Position numbers and translations under genes: made by a program | Notes under the pieces: generated by a model | Seen by the model: only the letters and a program-made list of their open reading frames with translations | The model's database searches: none | What the model was told of the DNA's origin: nothing | Shown here: piece after piece, positions 38,699-51,333 of the stretch | Layout of the letters: each line of letters opens with the position of its first letter | How positions within the stretch are numbered: position 1 is the first letter of the stretch | Source of the DNA: Chromobacterium violaceum ATCC 12472 | GTDB lineage: Bacteria > Pseudomonadota > Gammaproteobacteria > Burkholderiales > Chromobacteriaceae | Direction: 5' to 3' | Length of the DNA stretch: 64,000 nucleotides | Assembly (NCBI RefSeq): GCF_000007705.1 | Contig: NC_005085.1 | Coordinates: 1,559,752 to 1,623,751, forward strand

Positions 38699-39619
38699 AT
38701 GCGGGACATCAATCAACAACGGCTGCGCTATTTCCGGGAGGTGCTGCGGCACGGCTCGATACGCGGCGCGGCCGACAGCCTCAACACCTCGCCGTCGGTG
38801 ATCACGCGCCAGATCAAATTGCTGGAGGACGAGCTGGACGCCGTACTGTTCGAACGCGCGGCGCGCGGAGTCAGGCCGACCGAGGCCGCCGCGCATCTGC
38901 TGGAATATTGGCGCGGCTGCCGCTCGCACCAGGAGCAATTGGAAGACCAGTTGCTGGCCCTGAAAGGGCTGCGGCAAGGGCAGGTGCGGCTGGCGATCAG
39001 CGAAGGGTATGTCGACGCCTTGGTCGACGAGGTGCTGACCCCGTTCTGCCGGCAATATCCGCAACTTGAAATCGGGCTGGAGATGTGGCCGGTCGACGAT
39101 CTGCTGCGCGAAGTGGCGGAAGGGCGCGCGCACATCGGCCTGGCCTACAATCCGCCCGCGCATCCCCACATCGAATATCGCGCCAGCTCCGCGCAGCCGG
39201 TCGTGCTGCTGGCCCGGCCGGACCATCCGCTGGCGCAGCGGGGCGGTTCCGCCTGCATCGCAGACCTGCTGTCCTACCCGCTGGCCTTGATGCCGCCGGC
39301 GTTCGGCATCGGCCACGCGGTCAGGATGCTGGAATTCGCCGAGGGCATCCGGATTCGCCCGGCGCTGACCACCAATTCGCTGTCCGCGCTTAAGCGCATC
39401 GTCGCCGCCGACAACTTTGTCGCGCTGATCGGCGAGTTCGCCGCTTACCGCGAGCTGCTGGCCGGCGAATTGACCGTCGTGCCGATCGACCATCCGCTGC
39501 TGCAAGGAGCCAAGGCCAGGCTGCTGGTCAAGGCAGGCCGTCCGCTGGCGGCCGCGCCCCGTGAGTTGCTCGCCTGGATTGAGCGACGGATGTCGATGTT
39601 CGCTCTGCCCGCGGGCTAG
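38699..39619 (+). CDS. LysR-family transcription regulator
   Basis: 306 residues. An N-terminal winged helix-turn-helix ([20 protein letters not shown], then [19 protein letters not shown]) is followed by the effector-binding domain (about 90-295). It starts 192 bp from the divergent alpha/beta hydrolase gene and so probably controls that gene and itself. The effector is unknown. Length and domain layout are normal for the family. Confidence 0.88.
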   Translation: MRDINQQRLRYFREVLRHGSIRGAADSLNTSPSVITRQIKLLEDELDAVLFERAARGVRPTEAAAHLLEYWRGCRSHQEQLEDQLLALKGLRQGQVRLAISEGYVDALVDEVLTPFCRQYPQLEIGLEMWPVDDLLREVAEGRAHIGLAYNPPAHPHIEYRASSAQPVVLLARPDHPLAQRGGSACIADLLSYPLALMPPAFGIGHAVRMLEFAEGIRIRPALTTNSLSALKRIVAADNFVALIGEFAAYRELLAGELTVVPIDHPLLQGAKARLLVKAGRPLAAAPRELLAWIERRMSMFALPAG

Positions 39620-39964
39620 GCCCCAGGCGCGCGTCGCCGCTGCCGGCGGGCGGCGATGCTTTTGCATGGTGGTAGACTGTTCCGGAATGAAGTGGTGGGA
39701 GGCGTTCTCAATGTTTGGCTGCGTCCCGGCCTTTTTTTCCGCTTGGCGACGCGCGGTGGCGAGCGGGCGGGAGGTCTGGCGTGAGAATTGGATATTGCTG
39801 ATTGTCAAACATAAAACTGCGTTTGGGCGGGTGGTTTTTGTACGGCAGTGTCGCAAACAGGATAGTGACTTCTCGTCCGCTTCCTTTAGAATCGATCGAG
39901 CATGTAAAAACAGCCGCGCGCAAAAAGCGTTGGCGCACGACAGAACAAGGAAGGAAAACCATCA
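39620..39964. other. Leader region of the arginine succinyltransferase operon
   Basis: 345 bp with no supported gene. It must carry the ast/aru promoter. TAGAAT at 39887-39892 is a possible -10 element, with a poor -35. AAGGAAGG lies about 12 bases before the astC start. I cannot identify an ArgR box with confidence. Confidence 0.45.
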
Positions 39965-41179
39965 ATGAGCAATTCGGTAACCCGCGCTGATTTCGACCAG
40001 GTCATGGTCCCCAACTACGGCCCGGCCGGCTTCATCCCGGTGCGCGGCGAAGGCTCCCGCATCTGGGACCAGGACGGCCGCGAATTCGTCGATCTGGCCG
40101 GCGGCATCGCCGTCAACTCGCTGGGCCATTGCCATCCGGAATTGGTGGCCGCGCTGACCGAGCAGGCGAACAAGCTGTGGCACGTGTCCAACGTGTTCAC
40201 CAATGAGCCGGCGCTGAAGCTGGCCAGCCTGCTGGTGGAAAAGACCTTCGCCGAGCGCGTGTTCTTCTGCAACTCCGGCGCCGAGGCCAACGAGGCCGCG
40301 TTCAAGCTGGCGCGCAAATACGCTCATGACAACTTCGGCGCGGACAAGAACCAGATCCTGTCCTGCGTCAATTCCTTCCATGGCCGCACCCTGTTCACCG
40401 TCAGCGTGGGCGGCCAGCCCAAATACACCGAAGGCTTCGGCCCGGTGCCGGGCGGCATCGATCATTTCGAATTCAACAATATCGAATCGCTGAAAGCAGC
40501 CATTTCCGACCGCACTTGCGCGGTGGTGATCGAGCCCATCCAGGGCGAGAGCGGCGTGCTGCCGGCCGATCCGGCTTTCCTGAAGGCCGCGCGCGAGCTG
40601 TGCGACCAGCACAACGCGCTGCTGATCTTTGACGAAGTGCAAAGCGGCATGGGCCGCACCGGCGCACTGTACGCCTACCAGCAGTACGGCGTGACGCCCG
40701 ACATCCTGTCCTCGGCCAAGGGCATCGGCGGCGGCTTCCCGATCGGCGCGATGCTGACCACCGAGAAAGTGGCCAAGAGCTTCGGCATCGGCAGCCACGG
40801 CTCCACTTACGGCGGCAACCCGCTGGCCTGTGCGGTGGCCCACAAAGTGGTGTCCATCGTTAGCTCCCCCGAGGTGCTCGCCGGCGTCGAGGCGCGCCAC
40901 AAGCGCCTGGTGGCCGGCCTGGAGGCGATCAACGCCAAATACAAGGTGTTCAAGCAGGTGCGCGGCAAGGGCCTGTTGATCGGTTGCGTGCTGACCGACG
41001 AATACAACGGCCGCGCGCGCGAATTCCTGAAGGCTGCCGAGAAGCAGCAGCTGATGATTCTGGTGGCGGGCCTGAGCGTGCTGCGCCTGGCGCCGTCGCT
41101 GGTGATCAGCGATGCGGACATCGCCGAGGGCCTGAAGCGCCTCGACGCCGCCATCGCCGATCTGCAATCCGCCAAGTAA
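39965..41179 (+). CDS. astC: Succinylornithine/acetylornithine aminotransferase
   Basis: 404 residues. A class III PLP aminotransferase which, in the arginine succinyltransferase pathway, moves the amino group of N2-succinylornithine to 2-oxoglutarate, giving succinylglutamate semialdehyde. Motifs are [50 protein letters not shown] and the PLP lysine Lys252 in [15 protein letters not shown]. It also resembles ArgD and may serve arginine synthesis, as ArgD/AstC/AruC are interchangeable in some bacteria. It is the first gene of the operon; the order matches Pseudomonas aruC-F-G-D-B. Confidence 0.92.
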   Translation: MSNSVTRADFDQVMVPNYGPAGFIPVRGEGSRIWDQDGREFVDLAGGIAVNSLGHCHPELVAALTEQANKLWHVSNVFTNEPALKLASLLVEKTFAERVFFCNSGAEANEAAFKLARKYAHDNFGADKNQILSCVNSFHGRTLFTVSVGGQPKYTEGFGPVPGGIDHFEFNNIESLKAAISDRTCAVVIEPIQGESGVLPADPAFLKAARELCDQHNALLIFDEVQSGMGRTGALYAYQQYGVTPDILSSAKGIGGGFPIGAMLTTEKVAKSFGIGSHGSTYGGNPLACAVAHKVVSIVSSPEVLAGVEARHKRLVAGLEAINAKYKVFKQVRGKGLLIGCVLTDEYNGRAREFLKAAEKQQLMILVAGLSVLRLAPSLVISDADIAEGLKRLDAAIADLQSAK

Positions 41180-41195
41180 GCCCAGCAAGGCCGCG

Positions 41196-41215
41196 CCGCA
41201 TGGCTCGCCATGCGG
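41196..41215 (+). other. Intercistronic hairpin between astC and the succinyltransferase genes
   Basis: CCGCATGG, loop CTCG, CCATGCGG: a perfect 8-bp stem with a tetraloop, no U run. It may shield the astC mRNA from decay or tune expression of the distal genes. Confidence 0.5.
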
Positions 41216-41320
41216 CTTCCCCGACCAAGACGCAAACGCCACGACCCCGCTCCGGCCGGGTCGCGGCTGCGGCTGCGCCCGAAATACGCGCGGCCGCCCC
41301 CAACCCAGGGAGGTAGTCCC

Positions 41321-42340
41321 ATGTTCACCGTGCGTCCCGTCCGCACCTCGGACCTGCCGGCGATCGAGCGGCTGGCGCAAGCCAGCGGCATCGGCGTCAC
41401 CAGCCTGCCGAGCAACCGCGAGAAGCTGTTCGAACGCATCCAGCAGTCGGTCAGCGCCTTCGAGCACGAAGCCAGCGGCGAATCCAGCCGCGATTACTAC
41501 ATGTTCGTGCTGGAGCAGGGCGGCAATGTGGTCGGCACCGCGTCGATCTGCGCGTCGGCCGGCTTCGACGAGCCCTTCTACAGCTACCGCAGCGAAACCG
41601 CGGTGCATGCGTCCCGCGCGCTGAAGGTCAACAACCGCATCCACGTGCTCAACATCTGCCACGACCTGACCGGCACCGTGCAGCTGTGCGGCTTCTACGT
41701 CGACAGCGGACTGGAGGCGATGGCCGCCGAACTGATGTCGCGCGCGCGGCTACTGTTCATCGCCGGTGAGCGCGAGCGCTTCGGCCGCCGCATCATCGCC
41801 GAAATGCAGGGCGTGCACGACGACGCCGGCCAGTCGCCGTTCTGGAACGCCATCGGCCGCCGCTTCTTCAACCTGGACTTCCTGCAGGTGGAGCAGGCCT
41901 TCGTCAGCCACAGCAAGACCTTCATCGCCGAGCTGATGCCCAGCTACCCGATCTACGTGCCGCTGCTGCCGGACGAGGCGCAGCAGGCCATCGGCCAGAT
42001 CCATCCGCATTTCGAGCGCGTCTGCCAGCTGCTGTGCAACGAGGGCTTCGAGGCCGACAACTACCTGGACATCTTCGACGGCGGCGCGGTGCTGACCGCC
42101 GAGCTGGACCGGCTGAAGACCGTGGAGCACAGCCGCAGCTACCCGGTGGAAATCCAGGCCAGCCTGCCAGCTCAGGCCAGCCTGCAGCTGGTCAGCAACC
42201 AGCGCCTGGCCGACTTCGCCGCCACCGCCGCCCGCGTGGCGGTGGTGGACGGCGTTGCCTTCATCAATCCCGACGCGGCCAAGGCGCTGGGCGTGTCCAG
42301 CGGCGACGCGGTGCGCGTCGCCGGTTTGCAGCAAGTCTAA
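41321..42340 (+). CDS. aruF: Arginine/ornithine N-succinyltransferase, alpha subunit
   Basis: 339 residues. With AruG it forms the succinyltransferase that makes N2-succinylarginine from arginine and succinyl-CoA. Family wording is MFTVRPVRTSDLPAIERLAQ, GIGVTSLPSNREKLFERI, NICHDLTGTVQLCGFYVD, IAEMQGVHDDAGQSPFWNAI and FIAELMPSYPIYVPLLP. The start at 41321 is fixed by AGGGAGG upstream; the frame is open earlier but carries no similarity. The next gene is a paralogue, as expected for the heteromeric Pseudomonas-type enzyme. Confidence 0.93.
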   Translation: MFTVRPVRTSDLPAIERLAQASGIGVTSLPSNREKLFERIQQSVSAFEHEASGESSRDYYMFVLEQGGNVVGTASICASAGFDEPFYSYRSETAVHASRALKVNNRIHVLNICHDLTGTVQLCGFYVDSGLEAMAAELMSRARLLFIAGERERFGRRIIAEMQGVHDDAGQSPFWNAIGRRFFNLDFLQVEQAFVSHSKTFIAELMPSYPIYVPLLPDEAQQAIGQIHPHFERVCQLLCNEGFEADNYLDIFDGGAVLTAELDRLKTVEHSRSYPVEIQASLPAQASLQLVSNQRLADFAATAARVAVVDGVAFINPDAAKALGVSSGDAVRVAGLQQV

Positions 42341-42351
42341 GGAGCCTGGCC

Positions 42352-44855
<2,504 letters not shown>

Positions 44856-44865
44856 GGGGAAGACG

Positions 44866-46212
44866 ATGAACGCCTATGAAGTGAATTTCGACGGACTGGT
44901 CGGCCCGACCCACAATTACAGCGGCCTGTCCTTCGGCAACGTCGCCTCCACCAGCAACGTCAGCGCGGCGTCCAACCCCAAGCTGGCGGCCAAGCAGGGC
45001 CTGCAGAAGATGAAGGCGCTGTACGACCTGGGCTTCAAGCAGGGCGTGCTGGCGCCGCAGGAGCGGCCCGACGTGGCGTCCTTGCGCCGGCTGGGCTTCG
45101 GCGGCAGCGACGCCGAGGTGATCGCCCGCGCGGCGAAGGAAGCGCCCACCATCCTGGCGGCGGCGACGTCGGCGTCCTGCATGTGGACCGCCAACGCGGC
45201 CACCGTCAGCCCGTCGGCCGACACCGCCGACGGCCGCGTGCATTTCACGCCGGCCAATCTGAACAACAAGTTCCACCGCTCGATCGAGCACCCGACCACT
45301 CGCCGCGTGCTGCGGGCGATGTTCGCCGACGAGACGCGTTTCGCGGTGCATGAGGCGTTGCCGGCGCAGATGCACTTCGGCGACGAAGGCGCGGCCAACC
45401 ATACCCGTTTCTGCGCGGATTACGGCCAGCCGGGCGTGGAGTTCTTCGTGTTCGGCGCGGCGGCCTTCGACATGCGCTATCCGAAGCCGGCCAAGTTCCC
45501 GGCGCGGCAGACGCTGGAGGCCAGCCAGGCGGTGGCCAGGCTGCACGGCCTGTCCGAGGCCGGCGTGGTGTACGCGCAGCAGGATCCGGACACCATCGAC
45601 GCCGGCGTGTTCCACAACGACGTGATCTCGGTCGGCAACGGCGAAGTGCTGTTCCACCATCAGCAGGCCTTCCTCAACCAGGCCGACGTGCTGGACGAGA
45701 TTGCCCGCAAGCTGGAAGCGCGCGGCGGCCGCTTCACGGCCATCGAGGTGCCGCGCGCCGAGGTGACGGTGGAGGAGGCGGTGAAGAGCTATCTGTTCAA
45801 CAGCCAGCTGCTGTCCAAGCCGGGCGGCAAGATGCTGATCGTGGTGCCGGAAGAGTGCCGCAACAGCGAGCGGGTGTGGAGCTATCTGCAGAAGCTGGCG
45901 GCCAGCGGCGGACCGATCGACGAGGTCCGGGTGTTCGACCTGAAGCAGAGCATGCAGAACGGCGGCGGCCCCGCCTGCCTGCGCCTGCGCGTGGCGCTGA
46001 ACCAGGCGGAACTGGCCGCGGTGAATCCCAAGGTGCTGATGAGCGACGCGTTGTTCGCATCGCTCAACGGCTGGGTGGACCGCCACTACCGCGACCGCCT
46101 GGCGCCGGAGGACCTGGCCGATCCGCAGCTGCTGATCGAATGCCGCGGCGCGCTGGACGAGTTGACCGGCATCCTGGGCCTGGGCAGCGTCTATCCCTTC
46201 CAGCTGGCCTGA
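44866..46212 (+). CDS. astB: N-succinylarginine dihydrolase
   Basis: 448 residues. Hydrolyses N2-succinylarginine to succinylornithine, ammonia and carbon dioxide. Family wording is [80 protein letters not shown] and the catalytic cysteine Cys371 in [18 protein letters not shown] precedes the ATG. It is the last gene of the operon; astE (succinylglutamate desuccinylase), which would complete the pathway, does not follow. Confidence 0.95.
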
Positions 46213-46232
46213 GGCGTTTTTCCAACGCACAG

Positions 46233-46262
46233 CCCGTCCCGCGAAACCGGGGCGGGTTTTTT
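46233..46262 (+). terminator. Intrinsic terminator of the arginine operon
   Basis: CCCGTCCCG and CGGGGCGGG pair (one G-T pair) around a 6-base loop, followed by TTTTTT. About 20 bases after the astB stop. Confidence 0.9.
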
Positions 46263-46873
46263 CTTGTCCGCGCCATTTAGCGGCTGTTAACAAATTGCTT
46301 GCCGGTTATTCCGGATGACGGACTATGGTGAAAATTGGCATGGTTGTTGCATATTCCGGCGGGTGTGGGCATGAAGTCACAGGAGAGCCCGGAACGCTTG
46401 CAAGAAATTTTCTGCGGGGGGCATGGCTCGGGAAAATGGATAGCAATTGGTACTGTAGATTGTATGCAAATGAACGATGCTCATGCGAGTTTGTTCGCAA
46501 TGGGCGCATGCGCGATGCAGGCCTTGTTCGAATGTGAATAAAAAGAATGGCAAATGTGACTGAAATGTAAAACCGGCGGTAAAAGGGAAAGAGTTTTGCC
46601 AAGTATGGCCTTCGGTAAATTTCGATGTGGAGGAAATTTAATAATATCCATAAAAATCAAATAGATAAGATGATTTAAATGACTGTTTTCCAAGCTGTTT
46701 TTGAGACGACTATTCGCAATTGACAGTCGATTGGATACATGGTGATAATCGGTTCGCCTGTCGGACAGAAGCCAGCGAAATGGCCTGTCCCGGGAGGATA
46801 AAACAGGCAGCAGTCAATAAGAGGAAACATCCCGCAAAGCTGCCGGGTAGACAATCAGAGGAGATCTCCAAAC
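46263..46873. other. AT-richer intergenic region with the liv operon promoter
   Basis: About 610 bp, lower in GC than its surroundings, with no supported gene. TTGACA at 46720-46725, an 18-bp spacer and GATAAT at 46744-46749 form a good sigma-70-type promoter reading toward livH, leaving a leader of roughly 115 bases. The leader contains GCCTGT and ACAGGC blocks that could pair. The part from 46263 to 46700 shows nothing I can name. Confidence 0.5.
46720..46749 (+). promoter_or_regulatory. Probable promoter of livHMGF
   Basis: A perfect -35 hexamer TTGACA and GATAAT (5 of 6 to the -10 consensus) with 18-bp spacing. Confidence 0.65.
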
Positions 46874-47803
46874 GTGGACATTTTTCTGCAGCAAATCCTG
46901 AACGGTCTCGTTCTGGGTAGCATCTACGCGCTGATCGCGCTGGGCTACACCATGGTGTACGGGATCATGGGCCTGATCAACTTCGCCCACGGCGAAGTGG
47001 TGATGTTCGGCGCCATGGTCACCATCACCGTCATCACCACCCTGATGGGGATGGGCATCAACCTGCCGGGGCCGGCGCTGGTGCTGATCGGCCTTCTGGT
47101 GGCCATTCCCGCCTGCATGCTGCTCGGCTTCACCATCGAGCGCGTCGCCTACCGCCCGTTGCGGGGCAAGCAGCGCCTGGCGCCGCTGATCACCGCGATC
47201 GGCGTGTCCATCGTGCTGCAACAGGTCGCCATCCTGATCTGGGGCCGCAACTACATCCCCTTCCCGCAGATTCTGGACCATGATGTGGTGAGCATTTTCG
47301 GCGCCAGCATCACCAAGCTGCAGATCGTGATCATCGCGCTGTGCCTGGCCATCATGGCCGGCCTGCTGCTGATGGTGGAAAAGACCAAGCTCGGCCGCGC
47401 CATGCGCGCCACCAGCCAGAACCCGGCCGTGGCCGGCCTGATGGGCGTCAACGTCAACACCATCATCTCCGCCACCTTCGTCATCGGTTCCGGCCTGGGC
47501 GCTATCGCCGGCGTGATGGTGGCCACCAACTACGAACAGGCCCACTACTACATGGGCTTCATGATCGGTCTGAAGGCCTTCACCGCCGCGGTGCTGGGCG
47601 GCATCGGCAACCTGGGCGGCGCGGTGGCCGGCGGCATTCTGCTGGGCATCATCGAAAGCCTGGGCGCCGGCTACATCGGCTCGCTGACCGGCGGCTTCCT
47701 GGGGTCCAACTACCAGGACATCATCGCCTTCATGGTGCTGATCCTGGTGCTGATCTTCCGTCCGTCCGGCCTGCTGGGCGAAAAAATGGCCGACCGCGCC
47801 TGA
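46874..47803 (+). CDS. livH: Branched-chain amino acid ABC transporter permease LivH
   Basis: 309 residues, eight or so membrane helices. Inner-membrane half of the high-affinity branched-chain (or related) amino acid importer. The N-terminus DIFLQQILNGLVLGSIYALI, then ALGYTMVYGIMGLINFAHGE, is diagnostic. The start is GTG, with GGAGA about 8-12 bases upstream. First gene of the livH-M-G-F unit. No periplasmic binding protein gene (livJ/livK) precedes it, though most such operons have one. Confidence 0.93.
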   Translation: MDIFLQQILNGLVLGSIYALIALGYTMVYGIMGLINFAHGEVVMFGAMVTITVITTLMGMGINLPGPALVLIGLLVAIPACMLLGFTIERVAYRPLRGKQRLAPLITAIGVSIVLQQVAILIWGRNYIPFPQILDHDVVSIFGASITKLQIVIIALCLAIMAGLLLMVEKTKLGRAMRATSQNPAVAGLMGVNVNTIISATFVIGSGLGAIAGVMVATNYEQAHYYMGFMIGLKAFTAAVLGGIGNLGGAVAGGILLGIIESLGAGYIGSLTGGFLGSNYQDIIAFMVLILVLIFRPSGLLGEKMADRA

Positions 47804-47819
47804 TCCGGAGGAGAGAGAC

Positions 47820-48911
47820 ATGGATCTGAATCATCTGAGCACCGGCAAGAAAATGGCGGTCTTCGCCGCCTGCGCGGTCCTTCTGGCCGTGCTGCCCTTC
47901 CTGGTCGGCGGCGCGCTGGGCAATTCCTGGGTGCGCATCATCGACTTCGCGCTGCTGTACGTGATGCTGGCGCTGGGCCTGAACATCGTGGTGGGCTTCG
48001 CCGGCCTGCTGGACCTGGGCTTCATCGCCTTCTACGCGATCGGCGCCTATACCTACGCGCTGCTGAGCTCGCCGCACTTCGACATCCACTGGCTATTCTT
48101 CCTCACCATTCCGCTGGGCGCGGCCTTCGCCTCGCTGGGCGGGGTGCTGCTGGGCACGCCGGTGCTGAAGCTGAAGGGCGACTACCTGGCCATCGTGACC
48201 CTGGGTTTCGGCGAGATCGTGCGCATCTTCATGAACAACCTGAACCAGCCGGTCAACATCACCAACGGTCCCCAGGGCATCAACCTGATCGACCCGATCC
48301 ACATCGGCGGCGCGTCGCTGGGCCAGACCATCGAGCTGTTCGGGCTGAGCTTCCACAACGTCTACCTGTACTACTACCTGTTCCTGGCGCTGACCGTGCT
48401 GGTGGTGATCATGGCCTGGCGTCTGCAGCACTCCCGCATCGGCCGCGCCTGGGTGGCGCTGCGCGAGGACGACATCGCCGCCGCGGCGATGGGCATCAAC
48501 ATCCGCAACATCAAGCTCTTGGCCTTCGGCCTGGGCGCCTTGTCCGGCGGCGTGGCCGGCGGCCTGTTCGCCTCGTTCCAGGGCTTCGTGTCGCCGGAAT
48601 CGTTCAGCCTGCTGGAGTCCATCATGATCCTGGCCATGATCGTGCTGGGCGGCATGGGCCACATCCCGGGCGTGATCCTGGGCGCCGTGGTGCTGACCAT
48701 CGCGCCGGAAATCCTGCGCGACGTGATCGGCCCGCTGCAGATGAAGACCGTCGGCCGCATGCTGATCGACCCGGAAAACGCCCGCATGCTGCTGTTCGGC
48801 CTGGCGATGGTGGTGATGATGCTGGTCCGTCCGGAAGGGATGTGGCCGTCCAAGCGGCGCAAGGCTGAGTTCCAGCACGCCAAAGAAGACGCCGCGGTGC
48901 AGAAAGGTTAA
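47820..48911 (+). CDS. livM: Branched-chain amino acid ABC transporter permease LivM
   Basis: 363 residues. Second permease subunit, with about nine membrane helices. Motifs are MLALGLNIVVGFAGLLDLGF, LKLKGDYLAIVTLGFGEIVR, WVALREDDIAAAAMGINI and LGGMGHIPGVILGAVVLT. GGAGGAGAG lies just before the ATG, 16 bp after livH. The C-terminus is a charged cytoplasmic tail (SKRRKAEFQHAKEDAAVQKG). Confidence 0.93.
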   Translation: MDLNHLSTGKKMAVFAACAVLLAVLPFLVGGALGNSWVRIIDFALLYVMLALGLNIVVGFAGLLDLGFIAFYAIGAYTYALLSSPHFDIHWLFFLTIPLGAAFASLGGVLLGTPVLKLKGDYLAIVTLGFGEIVRIFMNNLNQPVNITNGPQGINLIDPIHIGGASLGQTIELFGLSFHNVYLYYYLFLALTVLVVIMAWRLQHSRIGRAWVALREDDIAAAAMGINIRNIKLLAFGLGALSGGVAGGLFASFQGFVSPESFSLLESIMILAMIVLGGMGHIPGVILGAVVLTIAPEILRDVIGPLQMKTVGRMLIDPENARMLLFGLAMVVMMLVRPEGMWPSKRRKAEFQHAKEDAAVQKG

Positions 48912-48913
48912 TC

Positions 48914-49684
48914 ATGGCTGAAGTTTTGCTGAAAATCGAAGGCATCCATAAACGTTTCGGCGGCCTGCACGCGCTCAACGATGTCTCCCTGACCATCAAC
49001 AAGGGCGAGATCTACGGCCTGATCGGCCCCAACGGCGCGGGCAAGACCACGCTGTTCAACGTGCTGACCGGCCTTTACGTGCCGGACGAGGGCAAGTTCG
49101 AGTTCGACGGCCACAATCTGTTCCAGCAGAAGCCGCACGTGGTGGTGGCCGCCGGCATCGCCCGCACCTTCCAGAACATCCGCCTGTTCGCAGAAATGAC
49201 CGCGCTGGAGAATGTGATGGTGGGCCGCCACATCCGCTCGAAGGCTGGCGCCCTGGGCGCGGTGCTGCGCGACAAGGGCACGATGGCCGAGGAGCGCGCG
49301 ATCGAGGCCAAGGCCTGGGAGCTGCTGGAGTACGTGGGCATCGCCGACGTGGCCGAGGAGCGCGCCCGCAACCTGTCCTACGGCCACCAGCGCCGGCTGG
49401 AAATCGCCCGCGCGCTGGCCACCGAGCCCAAGCTGCTGGCGCTGGACGAGCCGGCCGCCGGCATGAACCCGCGCGAAACCGAAGAGTTGAAGGCCTTGAT
49501 GAGCAAGATCCGCGACGGCGGCGTCACCGTGTTGCTGATCGAGCACGACGTCAAGCTGATGATGGGTCTGTGCGACCGCATCGCGGTGCTGGATTACGGC
49601 AAGAAGATCGCCGAAGGCGTGCCGGAAGAAGTGCGCCGCAATCCGAAAGTGATCGAAGCCTACCTGGGAGCGGCCCACGCATGA
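48914..49684 (+). CDS. livG: Branched-chain amino acid ABC transporter ATP-binding protein LivG
   Basis: 256 residues. ATPase subunit with Walker A GPNGAGKTT (about 38-46), signature LSYGHQRRLEIARAL and Walker B LLALDEPAAGMNP, with the LivG-specific AAGMNPRET and the C-terminal EGVPEEVRRNPKVIEAYLG tail. It starts 2 bp after livM and overlaps livF by 4 bases. Confidence 0.94.
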   Translation: MAEVLLKIEGIHKRFGGLHALNDVSLTINKGEIYGLIGPNGAGKTTLFNVLTGLYVPDEGKFEFDGHNLFQQKPHVVVAAGIARTFQNIRLFAEMTALENVMVGRHIRSKAGALGAVLRDKGTMAEERAIEAKAWELLEYVGIADVAEERARNLSYGHQRRLEIARALATEPKLLALDEPAAGMNPRETEELKALMSKIRDGGVTVLLIEHDVKLMMGLCDRIAVLDYGKKIAEGVPEEVRRNPKVIEAYLGAAHA

Positions 49685-50391
49685 GCATTCTGGAAGTCAA
49701 AAACCTGCAAGTGGCCTATGGCGGCATTCAAGCGGTCAAGGGGATCGATTTTCATATCGACCAGGGCGAGCTGGTGACGCTGATCGGCGCCAACGGCGCC
49801 GGCAAGACCACCACGTTGAAGACGCTGGTGGGCATGGTGAAGAAGTCCGGCGGCAGCATCGTCTACGATGGCAAGGACGTCGCGTCCATCCCGTCGCACG
49901 ATTTCGTCCGCCACGGTCTGGCCATGGTGCCGGAAGGCCGCGGCGTGTTCGCCAAGCTGACGGTGGAGGAAAACCTGCAGATGGGCGCCTACTACCGCAA
50001 CGACAAGGCGGCCATCCAGAGCGAGATCGAGCACGTCTACGAACTGTTCCCGCGCCTGAAGGAACGCCGCCTGCAGCTGGCCGGCACCCTGTCCGGCGGC
50101 GAGCAGCAAATGGTGGCGATGGGCCGCGCGATGCTGTCCAAGCCCAAGCTGCTGTTGCTGGACGAGCCGTCGATGGGTCTCGCGCCCATCATCGTCGAGA
50201 AGATCTTCGAGATCATCCAGATGGTGTCCAAGCAGGGCGTGACCATGCTGCTGGTGGAGCAGAACGCCAAGCTGGCGCTGGAGGTGTCGCAGCGCGGCTA
50301 CGTGATGGAAAGCGGCCGCATCACCATGAGCGGCGACGCCAAGGAACTGCTCAACGACGAACGCGTCCGCAACGCCTATCTGGGCGAATAA
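49681..50391 (+). CDS. livF: Branched-chain amino acid ABC transporter ATP-binding protein LivF
   Basis: 236 residues. The second ATPase: Walker A GANGAGKTT, LivF-type GLAMVPEGRGVFAKLTVEEN, signature LSGGEQQMVAMGRAL-like (LSGGEQQMVAMGRAM), Walker B LLLLDEPSMGLAP. The start MSILEVKNLQVAYGG overlaps the livG stop; longer in-frame starts run into livG. The last gene before a strong terminator. Confidence 0.94.
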   Translation: MSILEVKNLQVAYGGIQAVKGIDFHIDQGELVTLIGANGAGKTTTLKTLVGMVKKSGGSIVYDGKDVASIPSHDFVRHGLAMVPEGRGVFAKLTVEENLQMGAYYRNDKAAIQSEIEHVYELFPRLKERRLQLAGTLSGGEQQMVAMGRAMLSKPKLLLLDEPSMGLAPIIVEKIFEIIQMVSKQGVTMLLVEQNAKLALEVSQRGYVMESGRITMSGDAKELLNDERVRNAYLGE

Positions 50392-50417
50392 GGCGCTTCG
50401 CCAATCCGCATCGACCA

Positions 50418-50447
50418 TCCCCCGCCGGTTCGCCGGCGGGGGATTTT
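50418..50447 (+). terminator. Intrinsic terminator of the liv operon
   Basis: TCCCCCGCCGG, loop TTCG, CCGGCGGGGGA, then TTTT. A perfect 11-bp stem with a stable tetraloop, about 25 bases after livF. Confidence 0.93.
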
Positions 50448-50592
50448 CGTTTTCGGCGTTGCGGTGGGCGATCGATCTTTGGCGCGGGTTCCGGGGCTGA
50501 CGGGGGAGGCGGGCATGCGTGCTGCGCCCCGGCCGCGGCATGAAAACGTCATCCGCGCAGCGGACTCGACAGCATCATGCCTGGATGGGCTT

Positions 50593-51333
50593 CTAGATTT
50601 TGGCCTGCTTCAGCATCTTGTCCAGCGTGCCGTCCTGCCGCATCGCATCCAGCCCGCGATTGAAGTCCTGAATGCGTTTTGCCGCCTGCGGCTGCCGCCT
50701 GGCGATCCCCAGGTGCATCGGGTAGTCGACGACGGCGGGCGACAGCCATTCCAGCTTGGGCGCCAGCGCGGCCAGGCTGCCGCCCAACAGGTAATTGGCG
50801 ACGCCGCGGTCTATCAGCGCCAGGTCGATGTGGTGCGCGGCCAGCTTGGACAGGTTGCTGGCGTCGCTCAGGGTTTCGTCGGTATGCAGGCGGGCGGCGT
50901 CGAAGGCATCCGAGTTGGCGTAGCCGCGCACGATGCCTATCGCATAGGGTTTGAGATCGGCCAGCGTCTGGTAGCGGATGCCGTCTTCGCGCCGCTTGAA
51001 GAAGCCGATGTGATTGTCGAGGAAGGCCTGGGAGAACAGAAAGGCGCGTGTGCGTTCGGGTGTCGTCCATAGCCCAACGATGCCATCCAGGCGGCCGTCG
51101 CGGGCTTGATTGACCGCGCGCGCCCACGGCAAGTAGACGGCCTTGGCCGAATAACCGGCGCGGCGGAAGGCTTCGCGGACGATGGCCACCGCGACGCCGC
51201 CATCCGCCATCTGCGACGACATGTAGGGCGGATATTCGGAGGCGGCAAGCATCAGGGTTTCGGCGGCGTCGGCTGCCGCGGCGCCAAGAAAGGCGGACAG
51301 AACGAATATGCATGCATGCTGCCAGCGGGCCAT
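50593..51333 (-). CDS. Periplasmic substrate-binding protein, family 3 (amino-acid-binding-like)
   Basis: 246 residues. A signal peptide (MARWQHACIFVLSAFLGAAA, cleaved near ADAAE) is followed by a type-2 periplasmic binding fold: LAASEYPPYMSSQMADGGVA, VAIVREAFRRAGYSAKAVYL, GRLDGIVGLWTTPERTRAFL and the C-terminal QDFNRGLDAMRQDGTLDKML. Start 51333 is fixed by GGAGG seven bases upstream. No permease or ATPase is adjacent, so it may be an orphan binding protein or a sensor-like protein of the kind found alone in many beta- and gammaproteobacteria. Ligand unknown. Confidence 0.85.
   Translation of the reverse strand: MARWQHACIFVLSAFLGAAAADAAETLMLAASEYPPYMSSQMADGGVAVAIVREAFRRAGYSAKAVYLPWARAVNQARDGRLDGIVGLWTTPERTRAFLFSQAFLDNHIGFFKRREDGIRYQTLADLKPYAIGIVRGYANSDAFDAARLHTDETLSDASNLSKLAAHHIDLALIDRGVANYLLGGSLAALAPKLEWLSPAVVDYPMHLGIARRQPQAAKRIQDFNRGLDAMRQDGTLDKMLKQAKI

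Noticed and set aside
46325-46537. Short open frames before the liv operon
   Set aside because: Two overlapping frames of similar length, no domain and no clear ribosome binding site.
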